Of a DNA stretch of 64,000 bases, positions 56,593 through 64,000 are shown piece by piece (the first letter of the stretch is position 1; each line of letters begins with the position of its first letter). Origin of the DNA: Pantoea alfalfae (lineage in GTDB: Bacteria > Pseudomonadota > Gammaproteobacteria > Enterobacterales > Enterobacteriaceae); contig NZ_CP082295.1 of the NCBI RefSeq assembly GCF_019880205.1, forward strand, positions 1 through 64,000, read 5' to 3'. The notes beneath the pieces were generated by a model. The model did no database searches, was not told the origin of the DNA, and saw nothing but the letters and a program-made list of their open reading frames with translations. Position numbers and translations under genes: made by a program.

Positions 56593-57371
56593 TGGCCGTT
56601 TATCAACTTTCCGTATGCGCTGAAATGGTATTTCTGGAACTGCCGTTTGTTGAGCGCGTAAAACGCATTCACGAACTGGGTTTTGGCGTCGAAATCTGGG
56701 GATGGGCCAGCAAGGATATCGATGCGCTGGTCGCGACCGGTGCGCGCTTTACCTCTATGACCGGTTATCTGAGCGGTAATCTGACGGATGAGACGGAAAT
56801 CCAGCAACTGCTGCAAAGCGCTGAAGCGTCGCTGGCCGTAGCTGCACGTCTCGGCTGTCCGGTACTGAATCTGCATGGCACCGGGCTTGACGATCGCGGT
56901 CTGCCGGTAAAACCCGTGACAACGGTAACCGGCGCAATGTGGCTGAAGGCCGCCGATACGCTGCGGCAGGTTGCGCTTCTTGGCGAACGAGCCGGACGGG
57001 TTTTCACACTCGAGAACCTTAACCTGCCGGTCGATCATCCAGGCACACCCTTTGCCCTGGCGTCTGAGACGCTGGCGCTGGTCGAGGCGATCAATAGCCC
57101 GGCGCTGAAGATGAATCTGGATCTCTACCATGCGCAAATTGGCGAAGGCAATCTGATTGAACTGCTGCGGCGCTGCGGTTCCGCCATCGGAGAAATTCAG
57201 GTTGCCGATGTACCTGGCCGCCAGCAGCCGGGCACCGGGGAGATCAATTACCGTGCTATCGCCCGAACGCTGCAGGAGATGGGTTACAGCGGCACAGTGG
57301 CTATGGAGGGCTGGGCCAGCGGCGATAGTACAGCGGCTATCCAGCAGTTCCGCGATCACTTTACGTTGTAA
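56592..57371 (+). CDS. hydroxypyruvate-isomerase-like TIM-barrel isomerase
   Basis: Sugar isomerase/epimerase of 259 residues of the Hyi/OtnI type. Metal-binding positions are visible in TLENLN (Glu), MNLDLYHAQ (Asp, His), IQVADVPGRQQPGTGEINY and VAMEGWAS (Glu). Family members isomerise hydroxypyruvate/tartronate semialdehyde or act on keto-sugars and keto-inositols. Its ATG shares one base with the dehydrogenase stop, so it is translationally coupled. It probably processes the ketone made by the preceding enzyme. Confidence 0.87.
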   Translation: MAVYQLSVCAEMVFLELPFVERVKRIHELGFGVEIWGWASKDIDALVATGARFTSMTGYLSGNLTDETEIQQLLQSAEASLAVAARLGCPVLNLHGTGLDDRGLPVKPVTTVTGAMWLKAADTLRQVALLGERAGRVFTLENLNLPVDHPGTPFALASETLALVEAINSPALKMNLDLYHAQIGEGNLIELLRRCGSAIGEIQVADVPGRQQPGTGEINYRAIARTLQEMGYSGTVAMEGWASGDSTAAIQQFRDHFTL

Positions 57372-57458
57372 GCGCAGTGCGTCGGATATCTGCCTGTTGC
57401 CCGACGCAAAATAAAGTTAATGAAAACAATAACAACCTCAACCCTACAGGAACACACT

Positions 57459-58382
57459 ATGAACATCAGAAACCTCCTTCTTTGCCTATGCGTCCTGCTG
57501 TTTAGTGTCAGTGGCAACGCCAAAACCCTTACCGTTGGCGTCGCACTGGCTAACTTCGACCTTAACTTTGTCTCTATACTTCGTACCCGCATGCAACAGG
57601 AGCTGAAAGCCAGCCAGCTCAACAGCCAGTTTGTCGATGCCAAAGGTGATGTCGCGCTGCAGGTGCAGCAGGTAGATGACTTTATCAACCAGGGCGTAGA
57701 CGCCATTATTCTTAATCCGGTCGATACCCAGGGCGTCTTGCCGATGATTAATGCGGCAAAAAAGGCCGGTATTCCGCTGGTTTTTGTGAACCGAAAACCG
57801 GAAGTGAAATTGCCCGAAAACATGGCGTATGTCGGCTCTGATTCGGCGCTGGGCGGCGAAATGCAGATGGAAGCACTGGCAAAAAAAATGAACTACAAAG
57901 GCAATGTGGCCATTCTTATGGGGGCGCTGTCGAATGAAGAGGCTCGGGAACGTACCCGCGCGGTAGAAGCCGTTATCAGCAAATATAAGAACATGAAAGT
58001 CATTGAGAAGCAGACGGCGAAATGGCAGCGCAATGAAGCGGTAGATGTCGTGTCAGGCTGGCTGCTGAATCAGCGTCCGATTGATGCCATCGCCGCAAAT
58101 AACGATGAGATGGCAATCGGTGCCATCATGGCGTTAAACCAGGCGAAGAATGAAAAAATTCTCGTGGCCGGTATCGACGGAACACCGGACGGTCAGCAGT
58201 TCATTAAAAACGGCAAGATGGCGCTGACTATTTTTCAGGATGCCAGAGGACAGGCCACAGGTGCGGTCCAGGTGACCAAAGCGCTGCTGGATAAGAAGAA
58301 AGTTGAGACGCTTAACTGGGTGCCTTATCAGCTTATTACACCCGAAAATTACCTGACGTTTTCTGCTGAGCATGCCGGGTAG
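57459..58382 (+). CDS. periplasmic sugar-binding protein (RbsB/IbpA-like), orphan
   Basis: Type I periplasmic binding protein of 307 residues. A signal peptide (NLLLCLCVLLFSVSGNA) precedes KTLTVGVALANFDLNF; NPVDTQGVLPMINAAKKAGIP, NNDEMAIGAIMAL and AGIDGTPDG are typical of the ribose/inositol-binding group. The start at 57459 has AGGA upstream; an in-frame ATG at 57420 is less likely. Fourth gene of the sigma-54 operon. No ABC ATPase or permease accompanies it, so it may feed a remote ABC system or a chemoreceptor, or have been left behind. Confidence 0.88.
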   Translation: MNIRNLLLCLCVLLFSVSGNAKTLTVGVALANFDLNFVSILRTRMQQELKASQLNSQFVDAKGDVALQVQQVDDFINQGVDAIILNPVDTQGVLPMINAAKKAGIPLVFVNRKPEVKLPENMAYVGSDSALGGEMQMEALAKKMNYKGNVAILMGALSNEEARERTRAVEAVISKYKNMKVIEKQTAKWQRNEAVDVVSGWLLNQRPIDAIAANNDEMAIGAIMALNQAKNEKILVAGIDGTPDGQQFIKNGKMALTIFQDARGQATGAVQVTKALLDKKKVETLNWVPYQLITPENYLTFSAEHAG

Positions 58383-58702
58383 TTTTTCATCCAACGTAGC
58401 TGTACACCTTTGGTGCTGACGAGAACTTAATCACTCTTTATAACCAAAAATCATGATGCGCGCGAGTTCAGAACGCTTTCAGTAAAATGGGGGAAAACGG
58501 ATTGTAATAAGCGCGCATATAGTCTTTGTTTGCGGTTCCCGTGTTTATTTGCACTTATTTATCTCTGATAGCGTTGCTGATCAGATTTGGTCCTCTATGA
58601 ATATTTCCCACAGTGCTTCAACAGCCCAGGACATTCTTGCCGCGTGTCTGAACAGCCTGAGCTCCAGGGGAACTCAACGCGCGCGCTCCTTATTAGCCTG
58701 AT
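58383..58702. other. intergenic region, no recognised gene
   Basis: About 320 bases after the polyol operon. One 67-codon frame (58587-58790) lacks coding character and overlaps the next gene on the other strand. Confidence 0.35.
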
Positions 58703-59050
58703 TTACAATCCCACCAGCGTAATATGTTTTTTCAGTGTCAGCGCTTTATATAACGCGTTCGCCAGGCTGCCTGACGCTATTTCAGGGTGAGCACCGTCTG
58801 AATCGGTCCAGAATGATTTAATACGCAGTAGGGTATTAATGCTGGTGACGCGCTCCATCTCAAGCACAGCCAGCACAGGGTAGCGCATTTCGCCAAGTTG
58901 CTCTGTTGTATCTGCCTCGATCACCGCGGCGCGGGACGCCTGACTATCAAAGATAACGTGGCATCGTGCGCCGTTCAGGTTGAGTATGTCGATAACTTCG
59001 TAAAGGCACTCAACAGCCTCTGCACTGTAGGTTGCGGGTACGTTAAACAT
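58703..59050 (-). CDS. small protein, unknown function
   Basis: Soluble protein of 115 residues with no recognised domain: N-terminus MFNVPATYSAEAVECLYEVIDILNLNGARCHVIFDS, C-terminus hydrophobic/basic (LANALYKALTLKKHITLVGL). GAGGG precedes the ATG by about eight bases, and coding bias is plausible. No operon partner. Function unknown. Confidence 0.6.
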   Translation of the reverse strand: MFNVPATYSAEAVECLYEVIDILNLNGARCHVIFDSQASRAAVIEADTTEQLGEMRYPVLAVLEMERVTSINTLLRIKSFWTDSDGAHPEIASGSLANALYKALTLKKHITLVGL

Positions 59051-59743
59051 AGCAAATCCCTCTGACGCAAAATGTCGTGAGCAGCCAGCATAGGCGAACT
59101 CTAATGAGAGGAGAAGTTACTGTTTTTGCATGAGAAATGTAGAGTTCTAAGGTTACGGTAACGCGCGTTATTTTTACTCTTATTTACGCTGGTACTAAAG
59201 TTAAGCGAGGCGCAAGCGGGTCATGGCGGCAGGGCGCGGATTTGACTTAAAGAAACATTCGCACAGGGCGGGCTAATCGTTCCAGTGCGGAGTGTATTTA
59301 TGGCGGCACGCAGCGCGTCAGCTGCATGCTTTCGCCATTTTACAGGATGAACATCAGGTTAAGTTTAAGATTTATCGCTGTGTTAAATCATAAACTTCTT
59401 ATATCCGCAGCGCTGAATGTTAAAGGCGTAATGAACTAAAAAGCCTGATTAGCCTTAGGGATTAACGGGATATTCATACGCATGAATTTGCTCAGTGGGT
59501 CTGCAGGACAAGAGGAAATCGAATGCTGAGCGCTGCAGGCAATATGTCAGCGGCAGGCACTCTTAACCACAGGCTATCTCTGTGGCACGTAGCTGATCCT
59601 GCGTTGCGTTTGAGGCAGATTGGTCCTTATCAGCCTGTATCATTAAGCCGTGTGGCCTGTCATAACGCGCCAGTAATCGCTTAATAAACATCTAATAAAT
59701 AACTGGTATAGTGACGCAAAAAAATAGTGACGGAAGTTTATCT
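59051..59743. other. intergenic region, no recognised gene
   Basis: About 690 bases without a convincing frame, RNA gene or repeat. It is notably long for the window and may be former coding DNA. Confidence 0.35.
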
Positions 59744-60268
59744 ATGCTGAAGAAATACCGGGGTTCGCAAATTCTTTTCCACTGGCTGACGGTCTTACTG
59801 ATTATCGTCGCCTATGCCACCATCGAACTGCGCTGGATGGCAGAGAAGGGAACCTGGCAGCGAAATGCAGTGATGATCACCCACTTTTCCGCAGGCTTCT
59901 GTGTCATGATCCTGATGATAGCCCGCCTCTGGCTGCGTACCCGTGCTGTAACGCCGCCGATTACGCCGCCCGTGGCACGCTGGCAGATCGGTCTTTCACA
60001 TCTGGTGCACACACTGATTTATGCGCTGTTTGTGGTCTTACCGATTCTCGGGCTGAGCTCGCGTTACCTGCGTGGCAAAGAGTGGGCCCTGTTTGGGATC
60101 AATATGCCTGTGGCGACATCGCCCGATCCCGCCACGGCCAGTATGCTGATTGGCTGGCACGAGACTCTTGCCCCGCTGGGATACTGGTTAATCGGTCTGC
60201 ATGCGCTGGCGGCGCTGTTCCATCACTATTTTCTGAAAGATGACACGCTGCGCAGGATGATGCCGTAA
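59744..60268 (+). CDS. cybB: cytochrome b561
   Basis: Di-heme membrane cytochrome of 174 residues with four hydrophobic helices and the expected histidines (FHWLTVLLI near the start, THFSAGFCVMI, HLVHTLIYALF, GLHALAALFHHYFLKDDTL at the end). CybB-type proteins pass electrons from ubiquinol to periplasmic acceptors such as superoxide. The ATG at 59744 has GGAAG eight bases upstream; a GTG at 59711 is possible but less likely. Monocistronic. Confidence 0.87.
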   Translation: MLKKYRGSQILFHWLTVLLIIVAYATIELRWMAEKGTWQRNAVMITHFSAGFCVMILMIARLWLRTRAVTPPITPPVARWQIGLSHLVHTLIYALFVVLPILGLSSRYLRGKEWALFGINMPVATSPDPATASMLIGWHETLAPLGYWLIGLHALAALFHHYFLKDDTLRRMMP

Positions 60269-60341
60269 CTGCGTCTGCTGACATCCCGGAGCGGGACGAT
60301 TGTAAACGGTCCGGCACTCAGGTGTCGGATGAACAGGAATA

Positions 60342-60704
60342 TTGAGAACAATCAGGCTCTGGCTGATATCGAAATATGCTATCACGGCTTTTATGGTCGT
60401 GCTGATTTCAGAAGCGGCTAAACGTAGCGATCGCCTGGGCGGCTTACTTGCGGCCTGACCTCTGGTTACCGTGCTGGTGCTTATCTGGATGAAGGTAGAA
60501 GGACAGACCCAGGCAAAAATTAGTGCTCATGCCTGGTACACCTTCTTGTATGTGGTGCCGATACTGCCCATGTTTATTCTGTTCCCTTTTCTCTATCAGC
60601 GCACCGGCTTCTGGCTGACGCTGCTCATCTCCTGCGCTATCACTCTCCTGCTTTTCGCACTCTGGGCTTTGCTTCTGAAACGCTGTGGTATCGTGCTGAT
60701 GTAG
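60342..60704 (+). pseudogene. DUF3147 membrane protein with internal stop
   Basis: A single frame from a possible TTG at 60342 gives about 120 residues that resemble a small four-helix membrane protein of the DUF3147 family (ISKYAITAFMVVLISEAAKRSDRLGGLLAA, then TGA at 60456-60458, then PLVTVLVLIWMKVEGQTQ and HAWYTFLYVVPILPMFILFPFL). The TGA replaces a codon inside the first half. A nonsense mutation is the simplest reading; the start codon is also weak, so the gene is probably dead. Confidence 0.65.
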
Positions 60705-60758
60705 CGCTAAAGCCGCTAAGGTAAGCAAGTCGTCCTTATTCCATGCAAGCTGGCTAAA

Positions 60759-60778
60759 AACCGCCTCAGAGGGCGGTT
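60759..60778 (-). terminator. terminator downstream of the small minus-strand gene
   Basis: AACCGCC (60759-60765) pairs with GGCGGTT (60772-60778). On the minus strand a T run follows (complement of the A run at 60756-60760), 19 bases past the stop of the gene at 60798-61001. Confidence 0.75.
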
Positions 60779-60797
60779 AAAAGCATCTTACCGTGCG

Positions 60798-61001
60798 CTA
60801 AGCGGGCCGGACTCTGGCCTTTGTTGGATGCCCGTCACGCCCGTCATCATGGGTGTGGTCCGGGTCAGGCTCAATGATAACAATATAATCTTTGCCAACC
60901 CCGTCACGCGTTAACGTCACTAAATCGCCGGCAACAGGTTTGGAATCAAAATCATGTTCCTCTTCGACGCCAGTATCTTCAAATATCACACCGAATTTCA
61001 T
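60798..61001 (-). CDS. small acidic protein, unknown function
   Basis: Sixty-seven residues, acidic and rich in Asp and His (DPDHTHDDGRDGHP). The first part (MKFGVIFEDTGVEEEHDF, GDLVTLTRDG, DYIVIIEPD) looks like a small beta-barrel. GAGGAC precedes the ATG and a terminator follows, so it is probably a real gene. The His/Asp cluster could bind metal, but that is a guess. Confidence 0.6.
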   Translation of the reverse strand: MKFGVIFEDTGVEEEHDFDSKPVAGDLVTLTRDGVGKDYIVIIEPDPDHTHDDGRDGHPTKARVRPA

Positions 61002-61302
61002 ATTTCCGTCCTCTTTATGATGAGTCGCGCCGTTAACTCGGTTTTATGCTGACGCTTACCTATTGAATTCTAGCCTGGACTGAAAATGCCACTGAGCTCA
61101 TTGGATTAGCGTGTCGCGATCTGGAATGTAAAAACGGGCGGGAGTCAGGAGACGCAAGGCCACCCGACGGTCACGTTCTGCCGTCATTAATGCCAGGGGC
61201 TTCGCGATTTTTCACTGTGGCTGGTTTGCCTGACTCTCTTTATGATGGATTTTCCCGGGTGATTATCGGGAACGATCAATGACTTAGGGAAGTACTCTTG
61301 CT
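61002..61302. other. intergenic region, no recognised gene
   Basis: About 300 bases between divergent genes. Presumably promoters only. Confidence 0.35.
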
Positions 61303-61821
61303 ATGACCTTATTAAATGACCTCGATCTGCGTCAGCTGGAAGCCTTCCCGGCCGTAATTTCTGCGGACAGCGTCACTGCGGCGGCCAAAGCACGGAACCG
61401 CTCGCAGCCCGCCGTCTCTCGCCTGATTCAGGAATTAGAGCAGTCGCTGGGTTATCCGCTGTTTATTCGCAATGGCCCGCGTATCCATCCGTCAGAAGAG
61501 GCGTTGCAACTGCATCAGTATGTGCAGAAAGCGCGGCTGTCATTGCACCAGATTCGCTTACGCGCACAGGCGATCGCGCATCAGCAGCATCGTCCACTCA
61601 GCATTGCTGCGACGCCCGCACTGGCTGCTGGTTTATTGCCGCAGGCACTGGCTGCGCTGAATGTGCAGAATAAAGTGCAAATCATCAGTGAATCCGCCGT
61701 ACAGACGGCGCATGCGGTGATCACCGCAGAGGCTGTCATCAGATTATGCAGCTCGCTGCTGGAGCATCACGCGGTCGGATGCCGGCATCAAACTGCTGCC
61801 ACAATATCCGTCAGCGAATAA
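61303..61821 (+). pseudogene. LysR-family regulator, C-terminally truncated
   Basis: The first 145 or so residues form a LysR helix-turn-helix (DLRQLEAFPAVISADSVTAAAKARNRSQPAVSRLIQELEQ) and the start of the effector domain. The rest, after HAVITAEA, is unrelated sequence ending at 61821; a normal member would be about 300 residues. The join lies at a fragment of a second LysR gene on the other strand, so the truncation is probably a deletion junction. Confidence 0.75.
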
Positions 61822-61935
61822 TCGACACTCAGTTCTATCTGAATGTCCGGAAAGCGTTTCAGCAGAGGCTTTAGTCGGGGCCAGAGAATGGAATCAATAG
61901 CGTGATCGTGCGCGGTCAGGATTTCAGCTGTCATT
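61788..61935 (-). pseudogene. second LysR-type gene, internal fragment
   Basis: Forty-eight residues on the minus strand (AHDHAIDSILWPRLKPLLKRFPDIQIELSVDYSLTDIVA) match the start of a LysR effector domain. Neither the helix-turn-helix nor the remainder is present. It lies head to tail against the truncated LysR at 61303-61821, a deletion scar. Confidence 0.65.
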
Positions 61936-62064
61936 GTTGCATGCCCTGCACATAAGCATTCAGTTTTACCTGGCTTATCAACCAATCCTGCCAGGCCTAC
62001 ACTTAAAAAGTGCCGGGCGTGATGTCCGCGTCCGGCTTTTCCAGCTCTGGAAAACGGAGCCTGC

Positions 62065-62550
62065 ATGAAGAGACTTGCCAATGCTGCAGTGTCCCTGGCA
62101 CTGTCTGTTTCAGTCACCTACGCAAAGGAGATCACCCCGATGATTACGATTATGCAAAGCGGAGCAAAACCCTCCGTAAAAGGTTCGCCAGACTATTTCA
62201 CCGGAACGGTTCGTATCGATTCCCCTTTTCAGGGCACTGAGCCTGCGCGTATCGGCGGGGCTACCGTGACGTTCGAGCCTTCTGCCCGCACGGCCTGGCA
62301 TACGCATCCGCTTGGTCAGACGCTGATCGTGACGGCTGGTGCTGGCCTGGTGCAGGAGTGGGGTGGTCCCGTGCGTGAAATCCGGCCCGGCGACGTGGTG
62401 TGGATACCGACCGGCGTTAAGCACTGGCACGGGGCCGCACCGGAGACTGCCATGACCCATATTGCCATCGCCGAAGCCCAGGACGGCAAGGTCGTTGACT
62501 GGATGGAGCAGGTCACGGATGAGCACTACGCCTCAGCAGACAGGTCATGA
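62065..62550 (+). CDS. cupin-domain protein, exported
   Basis: Cupin of 161 residues. The N-terminus ([20 protein letters not shown]) looks like a signal peptide. The cupin core holds metal-binding histidines in [13 protein letters not shown] (motif 1) and [11 protein letters not shown] (motif 2), with [11 protein letters not shown] at the end. It resembles (R)-mandelonitrile-lyase-type or quercetinase-like cupins that accompany carboxymuconolactone decarboxylases, as here. The following gene overlaps its end. Substrate unknown. Confidence 0.85.
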   Translation: MKRLANAAVSLALSVSVTYAKEITPMITIMQSGAKPSVKGSPDYFTGTVRIDSPFQGTEPARIGGATVTFEPSARTAWHTHPLGQTLIVTAGAGLVQEWGGPVREIRPGDVVWIPTGVKHWHGAAPETAMTHIAIAEAQDGKVVDWMEQVTDEHYASADRS

Positions 62551-62917
62551 ACGTAACCTGATGAAACGGGGTCTCTGCTCCGTTGTCGTGCTGTGCGCTG
62601 CGCTTGCTGGAAAGGCGGTCAGCGGCCCCCTGTTCGGGTTTGCTCCGGCTGCCGACGCGTATCTGAAGACGTATCTTTTCGGTGATATTTTCAATCGCAA
62701 CAACCTGGACTGGAAAAGCCGCGAGCTGGCTACCATAGGGATGCTGGCCGCCATGTCCGGCACTGAGCCGCAGCTGAAAGCGCACCTGAATATGAGCATG
62801 AATGTCGGAGTCACGCCGTCTCAGCTTGCTGAACTGGTGGCTTTCTTTATGGAGAATGACGAGCAGGCAAGCGCTGACCGGCTGCAGGCCGCTCTCGATT
62901 CAGTCCCTGCCGGTTAA
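62519..62917 (+). CDS. carboxymuconolactone decarboxylase family protein
   Basis: Protein of 132 residues (AhpD/CMD fold). The C-terminal part [48 protein letters not shown] is the CMD core, though the CxxC of AhpD is absent. The start at 62519, preceded by GGAGCAGG, overlaps the cupin end by 32 bases; an alternative at 62561 would leave a signal-peptide-like N-terminus ([18 protein letters not shown]). The cupin-CMD pair is common and suggests a joint role in small-molecule breakdown or peroxide handling. The ending looks slightly short for the family. Confidence 0.75.
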   Translation: MSTTPQQTGHERNLMKRGLCSVVVLCAALAGKAVSGPLFGFAPAADAYLKTYLFGDIFNRNNLDWKSRELATIGMLAAMSGTEPQLKAHLNMSMNVGVTPSQLAELVAFFMENDEQASADRLQAALDSVPAG

Positions 62918-62950
62918 GTTCTTCCGTGTTACAGACATTTTGTTTTTGTC

Positions 62951-63103
62951 CGGATCCCCGGCCGGAAAGTGTTACAGGCGGTGTTACGCAGGCCAAAAGA
63001 ACTGCTGATCGTGAAGGATGCAACGCATGTCGATTTATACGATCGTATGGGTAAAATTCCATTTGCGAAGATGACCGACTTCTTCAATCAATACCTGAGT
63101 TAG
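62951..63103 (+). pseudogene. alpha/beta hydrolase, C-terminal remnant
   Basis: One frame ending at 63103 reads PKELLIVKDATHVDLYDRMGKIPFAKMTDFFNQYLS, which is the catalytic-His end of an alpha/beta hydrolase of the DLH/YcjY type. The rest of the gene is absent. It follows the cupin-CMD pair, where a hydrolase often belongs. Confidence 0.65.
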
Positions 63104-63324
63104 TAATCAGTGAGGCATGCAGTGTCTGCATGCCTTCACCACCGGGAATTAGCATCAACACCGGTCTCTTTTCTGCCCTCTGAAAAGGTCCTGCCGACAG
63201 TTACGGCAAAAACATGCAGCCTGACATGACAACGATGACCTTACGGATAACGGGCAAGGCACCCTGTCGGGTTAAGGACAGAGATGTGATCAGTGCTAAT
63301 TTGAGCATGTCTCACTCAGGAATA

Positions 63325-63531
63325 TCAGCTAATACGCTGACTCTGCTCACGGCGATACTTATGATAATCCTCGTCGCATTCAGCTGAGCAAAAAGCCGTT
63401 TCGGCCACGACAGCTTCATCTTTGCACCAGACGCATAAACCGTTGGGACTTATAAGTTTGGTCTTACGGGCTGCCAGAGAAGCGGCGAGATGCGCTTCTT
63501 CGCGCTCCTGGGCCAGATCAACATCATCCAT
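63325..63531 (-). CDS. small zinc-finger protein (TraR/DksA-like)
   Basis: Sixty-eight residues. The N-terminus (MDDVDLAQEREEAHLAASLAARKTK) is a helix like that of phage/plasmid TraR-DksA proteins. A four-cysteine finger follows, CVWC then CSAEC, with DYHKYRR at the end. Members bind RNA polymerase or nucleic acid. A GAGG lies 12 bases before the ATG. It is monocistronic and intact. The exact role is uncertain. Confidence 0.65.
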   Translation of the reverse strand: MDDVDLAQEREEAHLAASLAARKTKLISPNGLCVWCKDEAVVAETAFCSAECDEDYHKYRREQSQRIS

Positions 63532-64000
63532 AAAATTTCAGAGCCTCATCAACTTTCAAGGATTAAAACACAAACCGTTATGTACAGAGAACGCGTTTGT
63601 GTAAACGAATACGTAATTATACAGCAAATCAGACTCATACTTAATCACAGCGCTATATTTCCAACATCTTACACTGACTTTCAGAATTATCAGGAAACAG
63701 TACGCCTGAGCCCGCCATTTCTTACTTACTTCCATTAGAGGAAAATATTAATAGCTTCTGCTGAGCCAGCTGGCTTCACAGAAATAATGTTTCAGAGATG
63801 ACTGTTAAAGCATTCAGTATTTTATTTGCGAGTTGACTCACTGATTCCGGATTATTAATTGTTGTGTAACTATGCAAATAGCCTGAAAGAGTCGCTTAAA
63901 AAGCGCGTCAGAGACAACGTTATAATTTATTGATCTCAGCATCAGGTGACGACTGTCTGCATAACACTTTGCGCTGACCTGTTTGACACTTTTCATGATT
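63532..64000. other. AT-rich region at the window end, no recognised gene
   Basis: About 470 bases without a convincing frame. A TTGACA hexamer at 63983-63988 may be the -35 box of a gene that begins beyond the window. Confidence 0.3.

Noticed and set aside
63490..63738. 82-codon plus-strand frame near the window end
   Set aside because: No ribosome-binding site, AT-rich and partly opposite the zinc-finger gene and its upstream region.

Overview
The window reads as accessory DNA of a Pantoea/Erwinia-like member of the Enterobacterales, most plausibly a large plasmid or an accessory chromosomal region. This is inferred from protein families I recognise; no search was run. Close enterobacterial family matches (ascGFB, clcA, padC, ybiU/ybiV, yahK, yciT, map) sit beside a plasmid-type DNA methylase and an IS110-family insertion. 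Housekeeping genes, rRNA and tRNA genes are absent. I recognised no replication, partition or transfer genes.

Layout. 1-2.4 kb: plasmid-type methyltransferase, a small protein, strong hairpins and an IS110 transposase. 2.5-15.6 kb: a metabolism/detoxification block with MFS exporter, three SDR oxidoreductases, dienelactone hydrolase, an Asp-nucleophile alpha/beta hydrolase, carboxylesterase, PfpI/DJ-1 protein and LysR regulators. 15.6-17.5 kb: a candidate long non-coding RNA and a decayed type VI secretion (VasL-like) gene. 17.6-23.3 kb: padC, clcA, an FAD monooxygenase and a GAF-EAL protein. 23.3-26.7 kb: tenA-thiZXY, a thiamine-precursor salvage operon behind a TPP riboswitch. 26.7-31.7 kb: the ascFB beta-glucoside PTS operon with divergent ascG, then yciT. 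31.7-35.7 kb: ybiU, ybiV, and an HxlR regulator divergent from a yahK-like alcohol dehydrogenase. 35.8-43.4 kb: unknown small and membrane proteins, a MASE2-GGDEF cyclase, a methionine aminopeptidase coupled to a ParD-like protein, a TolA-C lipoprotein, an SRAP protein and an EAL-PAS protein. 43.9-46.9 kb: two interrupted genes (hydroxyacid dehydrogenase, chemoreceptor). 47.3-51.6 kb: a GNAT protein, an OtsA paralogue that has lost its catalytic residues, and an MFS/TetR pair. 52-58.4 kb: a sigma-54 activator divergent from a four-gene polyol (inositol-like) operon with a textbook -24/-12 promoter. 58.4-64 kb: small genes and gene scars.

Points of most interest: (1) a full-length trehalose-6-phosphate-synthase paralogue missing the donor-site Arg, Lys, Asp and Glu; (2) a sigma-54-controlled polyol operon with an orphan periplasmic binding protein; (3) a ParD-like/Map pair with a palindromic operator; (4) an approximately 570-nt promoter-to-terminator transcript with no evident gene; (5) a TPP riboswitch followed by a hairpin that hides the tenA ribosome-binding site. 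About ten genes are fragments or carry one or a few lesions, so this part of the genome appears to be decaying.
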